A stretch of 64,000 nucleotides of DNA from Lysobacterales bacterium (GTDB lineage: Bacteria; Pseudomonadota; Gammaproteobacteria; Xanthomonadales; Ahniellaceae). A program made the translations under genes and the position numbers. Below, piece by piece: positions 43,562 to 52,884 of this stretch; the first letter of the stretch is position 1; each line of letters starts with the position of its first letter. Under the pieces are notes generated by a model. That model saw only the letters and a program-made list of their open reading frames with translations, did not search any database and was not told the origin of the DNA. The DNA lies in assembly GCA_016182785.1 (NCBI GenBank), contig JACPFU010000014.1, forward strand, positions 124,001 through 188,000, in the 5' to 3' direction.

Positions 43562-46500
43562 ATGACAAAGCGTAGTGCGCTCTCCATGGCGATCCTGCTC
43601 GGTCTGGCCGCGGCCATGCCGGTGGCTGCCCAGAACACGTCCGCAGCGGTTTCCGGTCGTATCGTCGACGAAGCCGGTGCCCCGGTCGCCAACGCGACGG
43701 TGGAAATCGTTCACGCGCCGACTGGCGCCCGCAAGTCGGTCACCACCGACGCCGACGGTCGCTACGTTTCGCGCGGACTGCGCGTCGGCGGGCCGTACTC
43801 GGTCTCGGTGAACAAGTCCGGCCTCGAAGCGGCGAAGAAGGAAGACGTCTACCTGGTGCTGGCCGAAGTCTCGACCGTCAACCTGACGATGGACGACGGT
43901 GCCACCGACCTCGAGACCGTCGAAGTCGTGGCCAGTGCCTCGAACACGATCTTCTCTGCCGACAACACCGGCACCGGCTCGAACTTCAATCGCGAGCAGA
44001 TCGAGAACGCGCCCACGATCAGCCGCAACATCCAGGACATTGCCCGCCTTGATCCGCGCATCGTGCAGATCGACAAGGATCGCGGCGGTTCGATCTCGGC
44101 CGGCGGCCAGAACCGTCGCTACAACGCGATCAACATCGACGGCGTGCCCTCGAACGACGAGTTCGGCCTGAACGACAGCGGTTCGCCGTCGCTCAACAAC
44201 GCCATCTCGATGGACACCATCGACGAGTTCAACATCAGCATCTCGAGCTACGACGTGACCAAGTCCGACTTCGTCGGCGCCAGCATCGATGCGGTCACCA
44301 AGAGCGGTACCAACGAGTTCCACGGCACCGTCTATGGCCTGTACCGCGATGGCAGCTGGTTCGGCGACATCACGCCGGTCGCGCCGCAGCAGACCGTCGG
44401 CCGCGACGCGCCGACCCAGGGCGAGACCAAGTTCACCTCGTACGAGCAGGACATCACCTACGGACTCACGTTCGGCGGCCCGATCATCCAGGACACGCTG
44501 TTCTTCTTCGTCGCCTATGAGGAATTCGAGCGCGGCAGCCCGAGCTCGAACGTCGGCCCGATCGGATCGGGTGCGACCGTCATCGTCGACGTCACCCAGG
44601 ACGAGCTGAACCAGATCGAGACCATCGCCAGCGGCTACGGCATGGAGGCTGGATCGACCGGCGGCGCCAATGCCGACAACACCGACCAGAAGGTACTGGC
44701 CAAGCTCGACTGGAACATCAGCGACGCGCACCGTGCGTCGTTCCGCTACAACAAGACCGAGGGCGAGCAGCTCAATGCCGGCCGCCTGAGTGCGAACGAC
44801 TACTCGTTCAGTTCGTACTGGTACTACAACGCTGCAACCTTCGAGAGCTACGTCGGCCATCTGTACAGCGACTGGACCGACAATCTGTCGACCGAGTTCT
44901 CGGTGTCCTATTCCGAGTACGACGGCAGCCCGATCGTCACTTCGCGTGCGCCGCAGGTCGCGATCCGCGTCGCGTCCGGCGACCAGGTCACGCTGGGTAC
45001 CGAACAGTTCCGCCAGGCCAACTTCCTGACCCCGGAAACCACCACCGCGTACCTCGCGGCCGACTACTACGCCGGCGACCACACGATCAAGTTCGGTGCC
45101 GACTGGAAGCGCAACGACATCTACAACCTGTTCGGTCGCGATGCCTATGGTCTGTACACGTTCAACAGCATTGCCGACTTCGCCGCCGGCAACTTCGCGA
45201 CCTACTCGGTGCGCCTGCCGAGCAACGGCATCCTCGAGTCGCGCGCGGCCGACTGGACGCTCGACAACCTCGGCCTGTTCCTGCAGGACACCTGGGCCTA
45301 CAGCTACAACCTGTCGGTGAACTACGGCCTGCGTGTCGATGTACCGAACACCGGCGACCGCCCGCAGTTCAACCAGTCGGTGTTCAACACCTTTGGCCTG
45401 CGCAATGACGGCACCATCGACGGCAACTCGGTCGTGCAGCCGCGCGTCGGCTTCAACTACACCTTTGACAGCGAGCGCCCGACGCAGCTGCGCGGCGGCT
45501 TCGGCCTGTTCCAGGGCTCGACCCCGGGCGTGTGGCTGTCGAACTCGTTCCAGAACGACGGCCTCAACTTCTTCGAGGTTTCGCTGCGCAACCAGGGCGG
45601 GTTCACCGCCGATCCGGACCATCCGCTGTGCCCGGCGCCGTGCAATCCGTCGACCGGCCGCCAGGTCGTCGACATCCTTTCGCCCGACTTCCAGCAGCCC
45701 ACCGTGTGGAAGGGCAACCTGGCGCTCGACCACGAACTGCCGTGGTGGGGCCTGGTCGCATCGGCCGAAGTGCTGTTCACCGAGGTCGAGTCGGCGATCT
45801 ACTACGAGCATCTGAACATGGGCCCGGCGCGCGGCATGCTGCCGGACGGTCGCTACCACTACTGGCGTGACACCAACGCCAACACCTTCACCAACCCGAC
45901 CACGCGCGCGCAGATCACCAACCTCGGTTCGGTGCAGCGCTTCGGCGCCAACCCGGCGTTCGGCGACGTCGTGCTGCTCGACAACACCACCAAGGGCAGC
46001 GGTCGCCAGGCAGTGGTGAGCCTGGAGAAGCCGATCGAGGACCACTGGTACGCGAAGCTGGCCTACACCTACACCGAGGCCACCGAAGTGCAGACCGGCA
46101 CCAGCTCGCAGGCCGAGACGAACTTCCGCACCAACCCGATCTTCAACATCAACGAAGAAGTGGCCGGGAAGGCGGCGTATGCGATCAAGGACCGCTTCAG
46201 CGCGTACCTGTCGTACAAGAACGACTTCTTCGGCGACCTCGACACCACCTTCGGCATGTTCTTCGAGAGCCGTTCGGGATTGCCGTTCAGCTACACCTTC
46301 GCGGGTGATGCCAACGGCGACGGTCGCAGCACCAACAACGACCTGTTCTACGTGCCGACCGGCCCGGGCGATGTCGTGTTCACCGACGTCGGCACCGGCA
46401 CCAGTGCGATCACCGCCGCGCAGCAGGAGGCCGCGTTCTGGGCCTATGTCGAGGGCAACGACTACCTGAACTCGCACCGTGGCCAGGTGGTCGAGCGTTT

Positions 46501-46807
46501 CGGCGCCAACATGCCTTGGGTCAACCAGGTTGACGTGCACATCGCCCAGGAGCTTCCGGGCTTCTTCGGCGACAACAAGTCCGAGATCTTCCTGGACATC
46601 GTCAACTTCGGGAACCTGCTGAACAAGGACTGGGGCATGGTCGAGGAAGTCGGCTTCCCGGGCTTCATGCAGGTCGCGCGCATGGCCGGTGTGGATGCCA
46701 ACGGCCGCTACATCTACCAGTTCACCCGCGTGCCGACGATGCGCACGCGTGATGAAGTGGGCCAGTCGCGCTGGTCGGTGCAGGTCGGTTTCCGCTACGA
46801 GTTCTGA
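43562..46807 (+). CDS. TonB-dependent receptor with carboxypeptidase regulatory-like domain (Oar-like)
   Basis: A 1081-residue outer-membrane protein. Signal peptide 1-23 (AMPVAA-QNT). Residues 29-105 are a CarboxypepD_reg-like Ig fold (GRIVDEAGAPVANATVEIV, GRYVSRGLRVGGPYSVSV). A plug follows (about 110-240) and a 22-strand barrel to the final VGFRYEF. Oar-like receptors in Xanthomonads lack the DUF-typed siderophore signatures and are thought to import large substrates or act in adhesion; the ligand is unknown. The ATG at 43562 is chosen over one 21 nt upstream by the signal peptide. The gap upstream (237 nt) is AT-richer than its surroundings and probably holds the promoter. Confidence 0.88.
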   Translation: MTKRSALSMAILLGLAAAMPVAAQNTSAAVSGRIVDEAGAPVANATVEIVHAPTGARKSVTTDADGRYVSRGLRVGGPYSVSVNKSGLEAAKKEDVYLVLAEVSTVNLTMDDGATDLETVEVVASASNTIFSADNTGTGSNFNREQIENAPTISRNIQDIARLDPRIVQIDKDRGGSISAGGQNRRYNAINIDGVPSNDEFGLNDSGSPSLNNAISMDTIDEFNISISSYDVTKSDFVGASIDAVTKSGTNEFHGTVYGLYRDGSWFGDITPVAPQQTVGRDAPTQGETKFTSYEQDITYGLTFGGPIIQDTLFFFVAYEEFERGSPSSNVGPIGSGATVIVDVTQDELNQIETIASGYGMEAGSTGGANADNTDQKVLAKLDWNISDAHRASFRYNKTEGEQLNAGRLSANDYSFSSYWYYNAATFESYVGHLYSDWTDNLSTEFSVSYSEYDGSPIVTSRAPQVAIRVASGDQVTLGTEQFRQANFLTPETTTAYLAADYYAGDHTIKFGADWKRNDIYNLFGRDAYGLYTFNSIADFAAGNFATYSVRLPSNGILESRAADWTLDNLGLFLQDTWAYSYNLSVNYGLRVDVPNTGDRPQFNQSVFNTFGLRNDGTIDGNSVVQPRVGFNYTFDSERPTQLRGGFGLFQGSTPGVWLSNSFQNDGLNFFEVSLRNQGGFTADPDHPLCPAPCNPSTGRQVVDILSPDFQQPTVWKGNLALDHELPWWGLVASAEVLFTEVESAIYYEHLNMGPARGMLPDGRYHYWRDTNANTFTNPTTRAQITNLGSVQRFGANPAFGDVVLLDNTTKGSGRQAVVSLEKPIEDHWYAKLAYTYTEATEVQTGTSSQAETNFRTNPIFNINEEVAGKAAYAIKDRFSAYLSYKNDFFGDLDTTFGMFFESRSGLPFSYTFAGDANGDGRSTNNDLFYVPTGPGDVVFTDVGTGTSAITAAQQEAAFWAYVEGNDYLNSHRGQVVERFGANMPWVNQVDVHIAQELPGFFGDNKSEIFLDIVNFGNLLNKDWGMVEEVGFPGFMQVARMAGVDANGRYIYQFTRVPTMRTRDEVGQSRWSVQVGFRYEF

Positions 46808-46831
46808 TCAACGCGGTGATCACCCAGGTCT

Positions 46832-46863
46832 GCGGCCCGCCGTGTGCGGGCCGCAGTCTTTTC
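46832..46863 (+). terminator. Intrinsic terminator after the TonB receptor gene
   Basis: A perfect 9-bp stem, GCGGCCCGC/GCGGGCCGC, with a CGTGT loop (46832-46854), then AGTCTTTTC. It lies 25 nt after the receptor stop. Confidence 0.8.
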
Positions 46864-46946
46864 GGGCCCCGCCTTGACCGCCTGCGCGTTCTGCGGAATT
46901 CTCTGTTCCCGCCTTCACGGCATCCGACCCAGAACTGACCAGCGGA

Positions 46947-47981
46947 ATGGTCAACATCAGCCTCTTCAAGAACTTCGTTCCGCTCGGCGCGCTGCTGCCG
47001 ACCGATCGTGCCGAACTGGCGAAGTATTCGCGCGTCGGCACCTATCAGTCCGGACAGATCCTGTTCTCCCGGGGCGAGTCGGCGCAAACGGTGCCGTTCC
47101 TGATCTCGGGCGAGATCGAGCTGTTCGACGGGGTGCAGGCGCGGGTCGTGCGCGGGGACACGCCGGAGGCGCGCAACGCCCTGGCCGCGGGGCTGCGTCG
47201 CGCGGTGACCGCCACCTGCCTGAAGACGGCGCAGGTGCTGATCGTCGACCGCGAACACATGGACCTGATCCTGACCTGGTCGCAGACCGGCGGGCTGGTG
47301 GTTACCGACCACGGTGCCAGCGGCCGCGACGACGAGCCTCAGGACTGGATGACCGCGTTGCTGCAGAACCACGCGTTCCACCGCATTCCCCCCGGCAACA
47401 TCGCACAGTTGTTCGCGTGCATGCAGTCGGCGCGGTTCGCGGCCGGTGACGTGGTGATCCAGCAAGGCGAGCGCGGCGACTGCTACTACATCCTGACCGA
47501 AGGTCGGGTGCAGGTGGTGCAGCAGGATGCCGACGGCATGAACGAGCAGGAAGTTTCGGTGCTTGGTGTCGGCCGTGGCTTCGGTGAGGAAGCGCTGCTG
47601 TCGGGCAACCCGCGCAATGCGACGGTGCGCGCGCTGACCGACATCGCGGTGATGAAAATCGATGCCCAGGATTTCGAGCGTCTGCTCAAGGCCCCGGTGC
47701 TGTCGCAGATGACGCTCGACGAAGTCACCGGCGATCACCAGTTGATCGACGTGCGCCTGCGCGAGGAGTTTGCACGCGGCCATGTCCCGGGAGCGATCAA
47801 CCTGCCGCTCGCGCACTTGCGCGAACTGGCGGTGCAACTCGACGTGCGCAGACCCTGTGCCGTCTATTGTGATTCGGGCCGGCGTAGCGCTTCGGCCACG
47901 TACTTGCTGTGCGAGCGAGGTTTCGACGCACTTCTCGTTGCAGGCGGCGTGCCTGCGGAATTGATGACCGAGTCGGACTGA
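46947..47981 (+). CDS. Cyclic-nucleotide-binding (two domains) and rhodanese fusion protein
   Basis: A 344-residue soluble protein. The first cNMP-like region (about 5-110) is degenerate. The second (about 135-245) is canonical: [27 protein letters not shown] and the phosphate-binding cassette [20 protein letters not shown] rhodanese domain follows (about 258-340), with [20 protein letters not shown] and an active-site Cys in [10 protein letters not shown]. It may couple cAMP or c-di-GMP binding to sulfur transfer or to a protein partner; no DNA-binding HTH is present. ppnN follows 47 nt after the stop. Confidence 0.85.
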   Translation: MVNISLFKNFVPLGALLPTDRAELAKYSRVGTYQSGQILFSRGESAQTVPFLISGEIELFDGVQARVVRGDTPEARNALAAGLRRAVTATCLKTAQVLIVDREHMDLILTWSQTGGLVVTDHGASGRDDEPQDWMTALLQNHAFHRIPPGNIAQLFACMQSARFAAGDVVIQQGERGDCYYILTEGRVQVVQQDADGMNEQEVSVLGVGRGFGEEALLSGNPRNATVRALTDIAVMKIDAQDFERLLKAPVLSQMTLDEVTGDHQLIDVRLREEFARGHVPGAINLPLAHLRELAVQLDVRRPCAVYCDSGRRSASATYLLCERGFDALLVAGGVPAELMTESD

Positions 47982-48028
47982 CGCGGCATCCGGCGCATTC
48001 GCGCCCTGATCAGAGGAACCACCCGAAG

Positions 48029-49399
48029 ATGTCCCCAGTTACCTTGAATGCCCGCATTTCGCCGACGGGCGGGATGGACATGTTGTCGCGCCAGGAAGTC
48101 GGCCGCTTGCGTGATGCGAGCCACGGCGGACTGCACCAGCTGATGCGTCGCTGCGCGCTCGCCGTGCTCTCCAGCGGCTCGACCTCGGACGACCCGCGCG
48201 CGTTGCTCGAGCGCTATCCGGACTTCGACATCCAGGTGCACCAGCAGGATCGAGGCGTCAAGCTCGAACTGCTCAATGCACCGGGCGAAGCGTTCGTCGA
48301 GGGCGAGATCATCCGCGGCGTCAGCGAGCTGCTGTTCGCCGTGGTGCGCGACATCGCCTACGTCGCCAGCGACATCCAGTCCGGGCGCTTCAACCTGGAG
48401 GAATCGAACGGCATCACCAACGCCGTGTTCGAGATCCTGCGCAACGCCCGCATCCTGCGCCCGCATCTGGATCCGAACCTGGTCGTGTGCTGGGGTGGCC
48501 ATTCGATCAAGCGCGACGAGTATGAGTACACCAAGAAGGTCGGCTACCAGCTTGGACTGCGTGGCCTCGACATCTGCACCGGCTGCGGCCCGGGGGCGAT
48601 GAAGGGTCCGATGAAGGGCGCCACCATCGGTCACGCCAAGCAGCGCCGCCGTACCAACCGCTACATCGGCATTACCGAGCCCGGCATCATCGCCGCCGAG
48701 TCGCCGAATCCGATCGTCAACCACCTGGTGATCATGCCCGACATCGAGAAGCGCCTCGAAGCCTTCGTGCGCGTCGCGCATGCGATCGTCGTGTTCCCGG
48801 GAGGGGTCGGCACGGCCGAGGAGATCTTGTACCTGCTCGGCATCCTGTTGCATCCGGAGAATGCCGCGATTCCGCTGCCGATGATCCTGACCGGGCCGAA
48901 GGATTCCGCGGCCTACTTCGAGCAGATCGATGCGTTCCTCAAGCTCGCGCTCGGCGAAGCCGCCGCCGCCAAGTACCGCATCATCATCGACGACCCCGGA
49001 GAGGTCGCCACCGTGGTCAACTCCGGCATCGAGAAGGTGCGGCGCAACCGCATCGCCGAGAAGGACGCATTCTTCTTCAACTGGTCGCTCAAGATCGACG
49101 ACGCCCTGCAACAGCCGTTCAAGCCCACCCACGCGAACATGTCCAGCCTCAAGCTGGATCGGGATCAGGAAACCCACGTGCTGGCCGCGGAACTGCGCCG
49201 CGCGTTCTCCGGCATCGTCGCCGGCAACGTCAAGGAAGAGGGGATCCAGGCGATCGAGCAGCACGGACCGTTCGAGATCCACGGCGAGCCCGCAATCATG
49301 GCCGCCCTCGACCGCCTCCTCGCCGCCTTCGTCCAGCAGCAGCGCATGAAACTCCCCGGCGGCTCGAACTACCAGCCTTGCTATCGGGTGGTGGCGTAA
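48029..49399 (+). CDS. ppnN: PpnN, nucleotide 5'-monophosphate nucleosidase
   Basis: A 456-residue enzyme, near the 454 aa of E. coli PpnN (YgdH). The LOG-type motif [10 protein letters not shown] lies near residue 258, and [14 protein letters not shown] near 190. The N-terminal (about 1-145) and C-terminal PpnN domains, which bind pppGpp in E. coli, are both present. It splits purine and pyrimidine NMPs into base and ribose phosphate. Confidence 0.94.
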   Translation: MSPVTLNARISPTGGMDMLSRQEVGRLRDASHGGLHQLMRRCALAVLSSGSTSDDPRALLERYPDFDIQVHQQDRGVKLELLNAPGEAFVEGEIIRGVSELLFAVVRDIAYVASDIQSGRFNLEESNGITNAVFEILRNARILRPHLDPNLVVCWGGHSIKRDEYEYTKKVGYQLGLRGLDICTGCGPGAMKGPMKGATIGHAKQRRRTNRYIGITEPGIIAAESPNPIVNHLVIMPDIEKRLEAFVRVAHAIVVFPGGVGTAEEILYLLGILLHPENAAIPLPMILTGPKDSAAYFEQIDAFLKLALGEAAAAKYRIIIDDPGEVATVVNSGIEKVRRNRIAEKDAFFFNWSLKIDDALQQPFKPTHANMSSLKLDRDQETHVLAAELRRAFSGIVAGNVKEEGIQAIEQHGPFEIHGEPAIMAALDRLLAAFVQQQRMKLPGGSNYQPCYRVVA

Positions 49400-49409
49400 G
49401 GGAACGGCG

Positions 49410-49826
49410 CTACCAACAGCCTGCGGGGCTCTTGCTTACGGACCCACCATTGATCGTCAGAACAAGCGGCGTGCAGTAACCGCCTTCGGGGTTGCGGTCC
49501 TGATCCTGTCCGGTCCTGGCGGTTGCTGTAAGGGTCACCCCGGTTGCCGACGCGCCCGCGATGGTAATGGTGTAGTGCGCCGCCGCAGCATGTGTTGTCA
49601 GCCGGTTGCCGATACCCAGCAACAACGCGGTCCCGGCGTAGGTCGGGTTGTCCGCCCGATAGCGCGCCTCTTCGAGCTGGAGTTCGGCGAGCAGATCGAC
49701 AGCGTCAGCACGTCGCGCCTTGAGTGCTTGCGCCCGGAAAGATGGAATCGCAATCGCCGCCAGGATCGCAACGATCGCGACGACGACCAGGATCTCGATC
49801 AGTGTGAAACCACGCTGAGCATTCAC
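49410..49826 (-). CDS. pilE: PilE-like type IV pilin
   Basis: A 138-residue pilin. The class III leader and hydrophobic stretch MNAQRGFTLIEILVVVAIVAILAA carry the PilD cleavage site after Gly6 and Glu5 of the mature protein. The body has the ARRADAVDLLAELQLEEARYRADN helix and a C-terminal loop closed by a possible disulfide between Cys near 120 (GGYCTP) and the penultimate Cys (PAGCW). It is divergent from the minor pilin operon, 166 nt away, and has the composition of the core genome rather than of that operon. Confidence 0.88.
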   Translation of the reverse strand: MNAQRGFTLIEILVVVAIVAILAAIAIPSFRAQALKARRADAVDLLAELQLEEARYRADNPTYAGTALLLGIGNRLTTHAAAAHYTITIAGASATGVTLTATARTGQDQDRNPEGGYCTPLVLTINGGSVSKSPAGCW

Positions 49827-49992
49827 GGTGCGCTCCCCCCTCAGTCTTCCTGCGGTGATGCTAGCAGCGCCTTTGCTGCGGTGGGGAAGTCGCCGAATCC
49901 GCTTGTCTTCAGGTACCGGCCGCCCGTCGAATTAGGGTTGCCCCGGGCGCGGCCGAATACTAGTTTGCGACAACGGTGCTTGGGAGTGGCAT

Positions 49993-50574
49993 ATGCAACG
50001 CGGCAGGAACACTGGCATGACGCTCGTCGAGTTGATGACCGTGGTGGCGATCATCGCGATTTTCGCGGTGCTTGCTGGTCCGAGTTTCAGGGAGTTCTTC
50101 GAGAAGGCGCGGGTGAGGGGGGCGGCAGACTCGATCACTGCGCTGCTCAGCAACGCCAGAGCAGAGGCCGTGAAGCGGGACCGAAATGTCGCGATCGCTG
50201 TGGGTGGAACCACGGATGCATGGTGCGTGGGCGCGAACATGGCGGCTGATCCGGCGAACGCCGGTGACCCTATCCCCCAAGCGGTTGCATGCGACTGTGC
50301 CGCCGGAACCTGTGCTTTGGGAGACGCGCCGGCAGTAGTTTTCGGAAGCGGTTTCCGGGGCGTTTCGGTCAGCGCAGTCGGTGACAGCGTCATCTTTAGT
50401 TCCAAGCTGGGTACCCTCGACATTGCCTCCATCGCCGGATTCGACCCTCTTGCGATTCAGCTGACATCCGAGAGCGGCCACTTCTCGCTGCAGGTTGGAG
50501 TCAGTGCGCTTGGGCATGTGCGGACGTGCATTCCGTCGGGGTTCCCCTCTGTTTCTGGATATTCGGAGTGCTGA
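49993..50574 (+). CDS. fimT: FimT/GspH-type minor pilin
   Basis: A 193-residue pseudopilin. The cleavage site is in NTGMTLVELMTVVAII, with Glu5 present; the following FREFFEKARVRGAADSI segment and VKRDRNVAIAVGG strand are FimT/GspH-like. Cys residues near 75, 97, 102 and 177 may form disulfides. FimT-type subunits initiate or bind DNA at the pilus tip. First gene of the fimT-pilW-pilX-pilV unit; pilW starts 1 nt after its stop. Confidence 0.82.
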   Translation: MQRGRNTGMTLVELMTVVAIIAIFAVLAGPSFREFFEKARVRGAADSITALLSNARAEAVKRDRNVAIAVGGTTDAWCVGANMAADPANAGDPIPQAVACDCAAGTCALGDAPAVVFGSGFRGVSVSAVGDSVIFSSKLGTLDIASIAGFDPLAIQLTSESGHFSLQVGVSALGHVRTCIPSGFPSVSGYSEC

Positions 50575-50575
50575 G

Positions 50576-51175
50576 ATGCGTTCGTACTCATTGACAGTGC
50601 CCTACAAGCCGGCTTCAACCTCGGGATTCAGCCTGGTTGAGTTGATGCTCGCGATGACGCTTGGTCTGATCGTGATCGGTTCGGTCTTGACGCTCTTCGT
50701 CTCGATCTCATCAGCCAACGCCATCAACCTGCGCAGCACGCGACTCACGCAGGAGTTGCGTGCGGTTTCAGAGGTTATCGCAAGGGATATCCGGCGAGCG
50801 CGGTTTGTAGATGGCTCAATCGCTCAGATCGGGCGTGGCGAGTCCGCGATCTCGCTGTTCAATGACGTGACCATTTCTGCAAACTGCATTCGCTATGCCT
50901 ACGAAAATGCGCCATTGGGGAACTATCGTTCTGTTAGTCGCAGGGTTTCCGATGGTGCTGGCCGGGTTGTCCTCGCGGCGAACAATGCGGCGTCTGACTG
51001 CGCTGCCGACGGACTTCAGTTGTCCTCTGACGAGGTCGATATCACCGCACTGACCTTCACCCAGCCATTTCCGAATCTCGTTGAAGTGACCCTGACTGGA
51101 AGACTCCGCGCCACTCCTGCCGGAGCGACGAGATCTTTTGTCCAGTCAGTGCGCATTCGTTCGACCCAGCTGTAA
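50576..51175 (+). CDS. pilW: PilW-like minor pilin
   Basis: A 199-residue minor pilin. The leader and helix read STSGFSLVELMLAMTLGLIVIGSVL. The segment VFVSISSANAINLRS-like (TLFVSISSANAINL) and DIRRARFVDG resemble PilW. It is shorter than P. aeruginosa PilW (about 270 aa). The ATG at 50576 directly follows the fimT stop. Confidence 0.8.
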   Translation: MRSYSLTVPYKPASTSGFSLVELMLAMTLGLIVIGSVLTLFVSISSANAINLRSTRLTQELRAVSEVIARDIRRARFVDGSIAQIGRGESAISLFNDVTISANCIRYAYENAPLGNYRSVSRRVSDGAGRVVLAANNAASDCAADGLQLSSDEVDITALTFTQPFPNLVEVTLTGRLRATPAGATRSFVQSVRIRSTQL

Positions 51176-51192
51176 CTACTTTCGAGGTTGCC

Positions 51193-52866
51193 ATGAAAGC
51201 CACCAGACATGCATTCCGACATGAACGGCAGAGTCAGCAGGGATTGACGCTGATCATTGCGATCATTCTGCTTCTGCTCGTCACCGTGCTTTCCTTGTTC
51301 GCACTGAATGTCGGCGTGTTCGAGCAGAAGACGTCGGGTAATGACTACCGCGCGCGGATGGTAAACAAGACCGCTGAAATGGCGATCTCGCAAGGAATGG
51401 AGTACTTGAATCTCAATCGGGATATCGGTGATCTGGCATCTGGAGCCTGGACCAGGTGCGGTGCGGATGAGGAGTCGTTTCCGTGTGGCGCGGTGCCGGC
51501 GACTGTGAACGTCGACGGGGTGGATATCGCCTACCGCGGCAACATGTTCCGATTCGGCGGCGGTACTCAGGACGTCGATTCGAGCGGAGGCTTGGACGAT
51601 GTCGAACGGCGCATGCTGCCGCTTGACCGGCGAGTCGCCGCGACTGCCGCGACGAATGGGTTTGCGGTGGAGTACGGTGTGGGCGCGCTCCTCTGTCGTG
51701 TCCAACGGCAGGACCCCCGGCCAAACCCGCTGCCTGTGGGTTATGTCGCTCCCCCCGCACGCTGCACTGCGGGAACCGATGCCGGGTCGATCAAGACGTA
51801 CACATTGGTTGGAAGAGCCAGGATTCCAGGGGAAGGCGCCAGCGCGACATTGACCCAGACTGTGGGTGCCAAGCCAATCGTTGCGGACGCTCCGAGCACG
51901 CCGCCCATCGTCGCCAACGGTACCGTCAACATCACGGGTACATTGCAGGTAGTAACGAACCCGAACTCCGCGGGTCCCGGTGTTCCCGTCTCTGTCTGGA
52001 CGCGCTCCGACGTCGACCGCAATGGCACGCCGAACACCTGCTACTTCGATGAGTTCTTCCGGTTTGGCTCGGGGAACAATAGCGGTCTCGGGTTTTTCCC
52101 GATTCCGGTAGGTCACACATCGCACAATCACAAGCCGATCATCGTGTGCGATGACTGCTCCTGCCCGAGCGAGAATTCGATTTCGTATCCGAAGTCCGGG
52201 AACCTCCAGCAAGAGGGGGAAGACATCCTGGACATCGACGGAAACGTGGGTGTGAATCGCGACGTGAGACCGCAGGACTATCCCTGTGATCTGTTCGCCT
52301 TCATTTTCGGTCAGAACGCATGGGAAGACACGGACGGTGACTTGTTCTGCGAGACGAAGTTGATGGCGCCGGACCCTGACGGAGGGGCTGATATCGGCGC
52401 GGATGAAGCATTCCTCAAGCAAAACGCCATCATCATCGATACCAACGCCGAATGCTCTCAGCTGGATGCGACTGCGAACGGCGTGTATTGGGTGCAAGAG
52501 AGTGCTGGTTGCGCCGACATCGGCGGAGATCTCGGAACGCCCTACCACCCCGCGATCGTGGTATGGGATCGACAAGTGCGTGTGGGCGCGCAGGGGCGGG
52601 TGTTCGGACTTCTTTTTGTGCGCAGCAGTGACGGCGATTTCACTGTTGCAGACGTCGTCTCTCCGGCGACCGGCGGCAATGCCGAATTCCGCACCAACGG
52701 GAAGTCGGCAATCTACGGAGCGGTTGTGGTGCAAGGCACGGCGCCACAGATCAATGGAACCGCAGCCATCATCTATTCCAAGGACGTGCTTGAGGGTTTT
52801 ACGGGGACGCCATTCGAGCGAATGTCGTCGATGCCTGGATCGTGGACCGATCAGTCGTCGTATTGA
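51193..52866 (+). CDS. pilX: Enlarged PilX-like minor pilin
   Basis: A 557-residue protein, about three times the usual PilX. The N-terminus has QQGLTLIIAIILLLLVTVLSLFALN and then VFEQKTSGNDYRARMVNKTAEMAIS, the PilX/GspK signature (no Glu5). After about residue 150 the sequence is unlike PilX: a Gly/Asn/Ser-rich extracellular region with many cysteines (CDDCSCPSEN near 320), ending in YSKDVLEGFTGTPFERMSSMPGSW. It would sit at the pilus tip and could carry adhesion. The extra region has no domain I recognise. Confidence 0.72.
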   Translation: MKATRHAFRHERQSQQGLTLIIAIILLLLVTVLSLFALNVGVFEQKTSGNDYRARMVNKTAEMAISQGMEYLNLNRDIGDLASGAWTRCGADEESFPCGAVPATVNVDGVDIAYRGNMFRFGGGTQDVDSSGGLDDVERRMLPLDRRVAATAATNGFAVEYGVGALLCRVQRQDPRPNPLPVGYVAPPARCTAGTDAGSIKTYTLVGRARIPGEGASATLTQTVGAKPIVADAPSTPPIVANGTVNITGTLQVVTNPNSAGPGVPVSVWTRSDVDRNGTPNTCYFDEFFRFGSGNNSGLGFFPIPVGHTSHNHKPIIVCDDCSCPSENSISYPKSGNLQQEGEDILDIDGNVGVNRDVRPQDYPCDLFAFIFGQNAWEDTDGDLFCETKLMAPDPDGGADIGADEAFLKQNAIIIDTNAECSQLDATANGVYWVQESAGCADIGGDLGTPYHPAIVVWDRQVRVGAQGRVFGLLFVRSSDGDFTVADVVSPATGGNAEFRTNGKSAIYGAVVVQGTAPQINGTAAIIYSKDVLEGFTGTPFERMSSMPGSWTDQSSY

Positions 52867-52884
52867 TCCAGCAGGAGACATCCT

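Noticed and set aside
43544..46540. 998-residue open frame on the minus strand
   Set aside because: Antisense to the TonB receptor, which has a signal peptide, plug and barrel; the antisense frame shows no motif.
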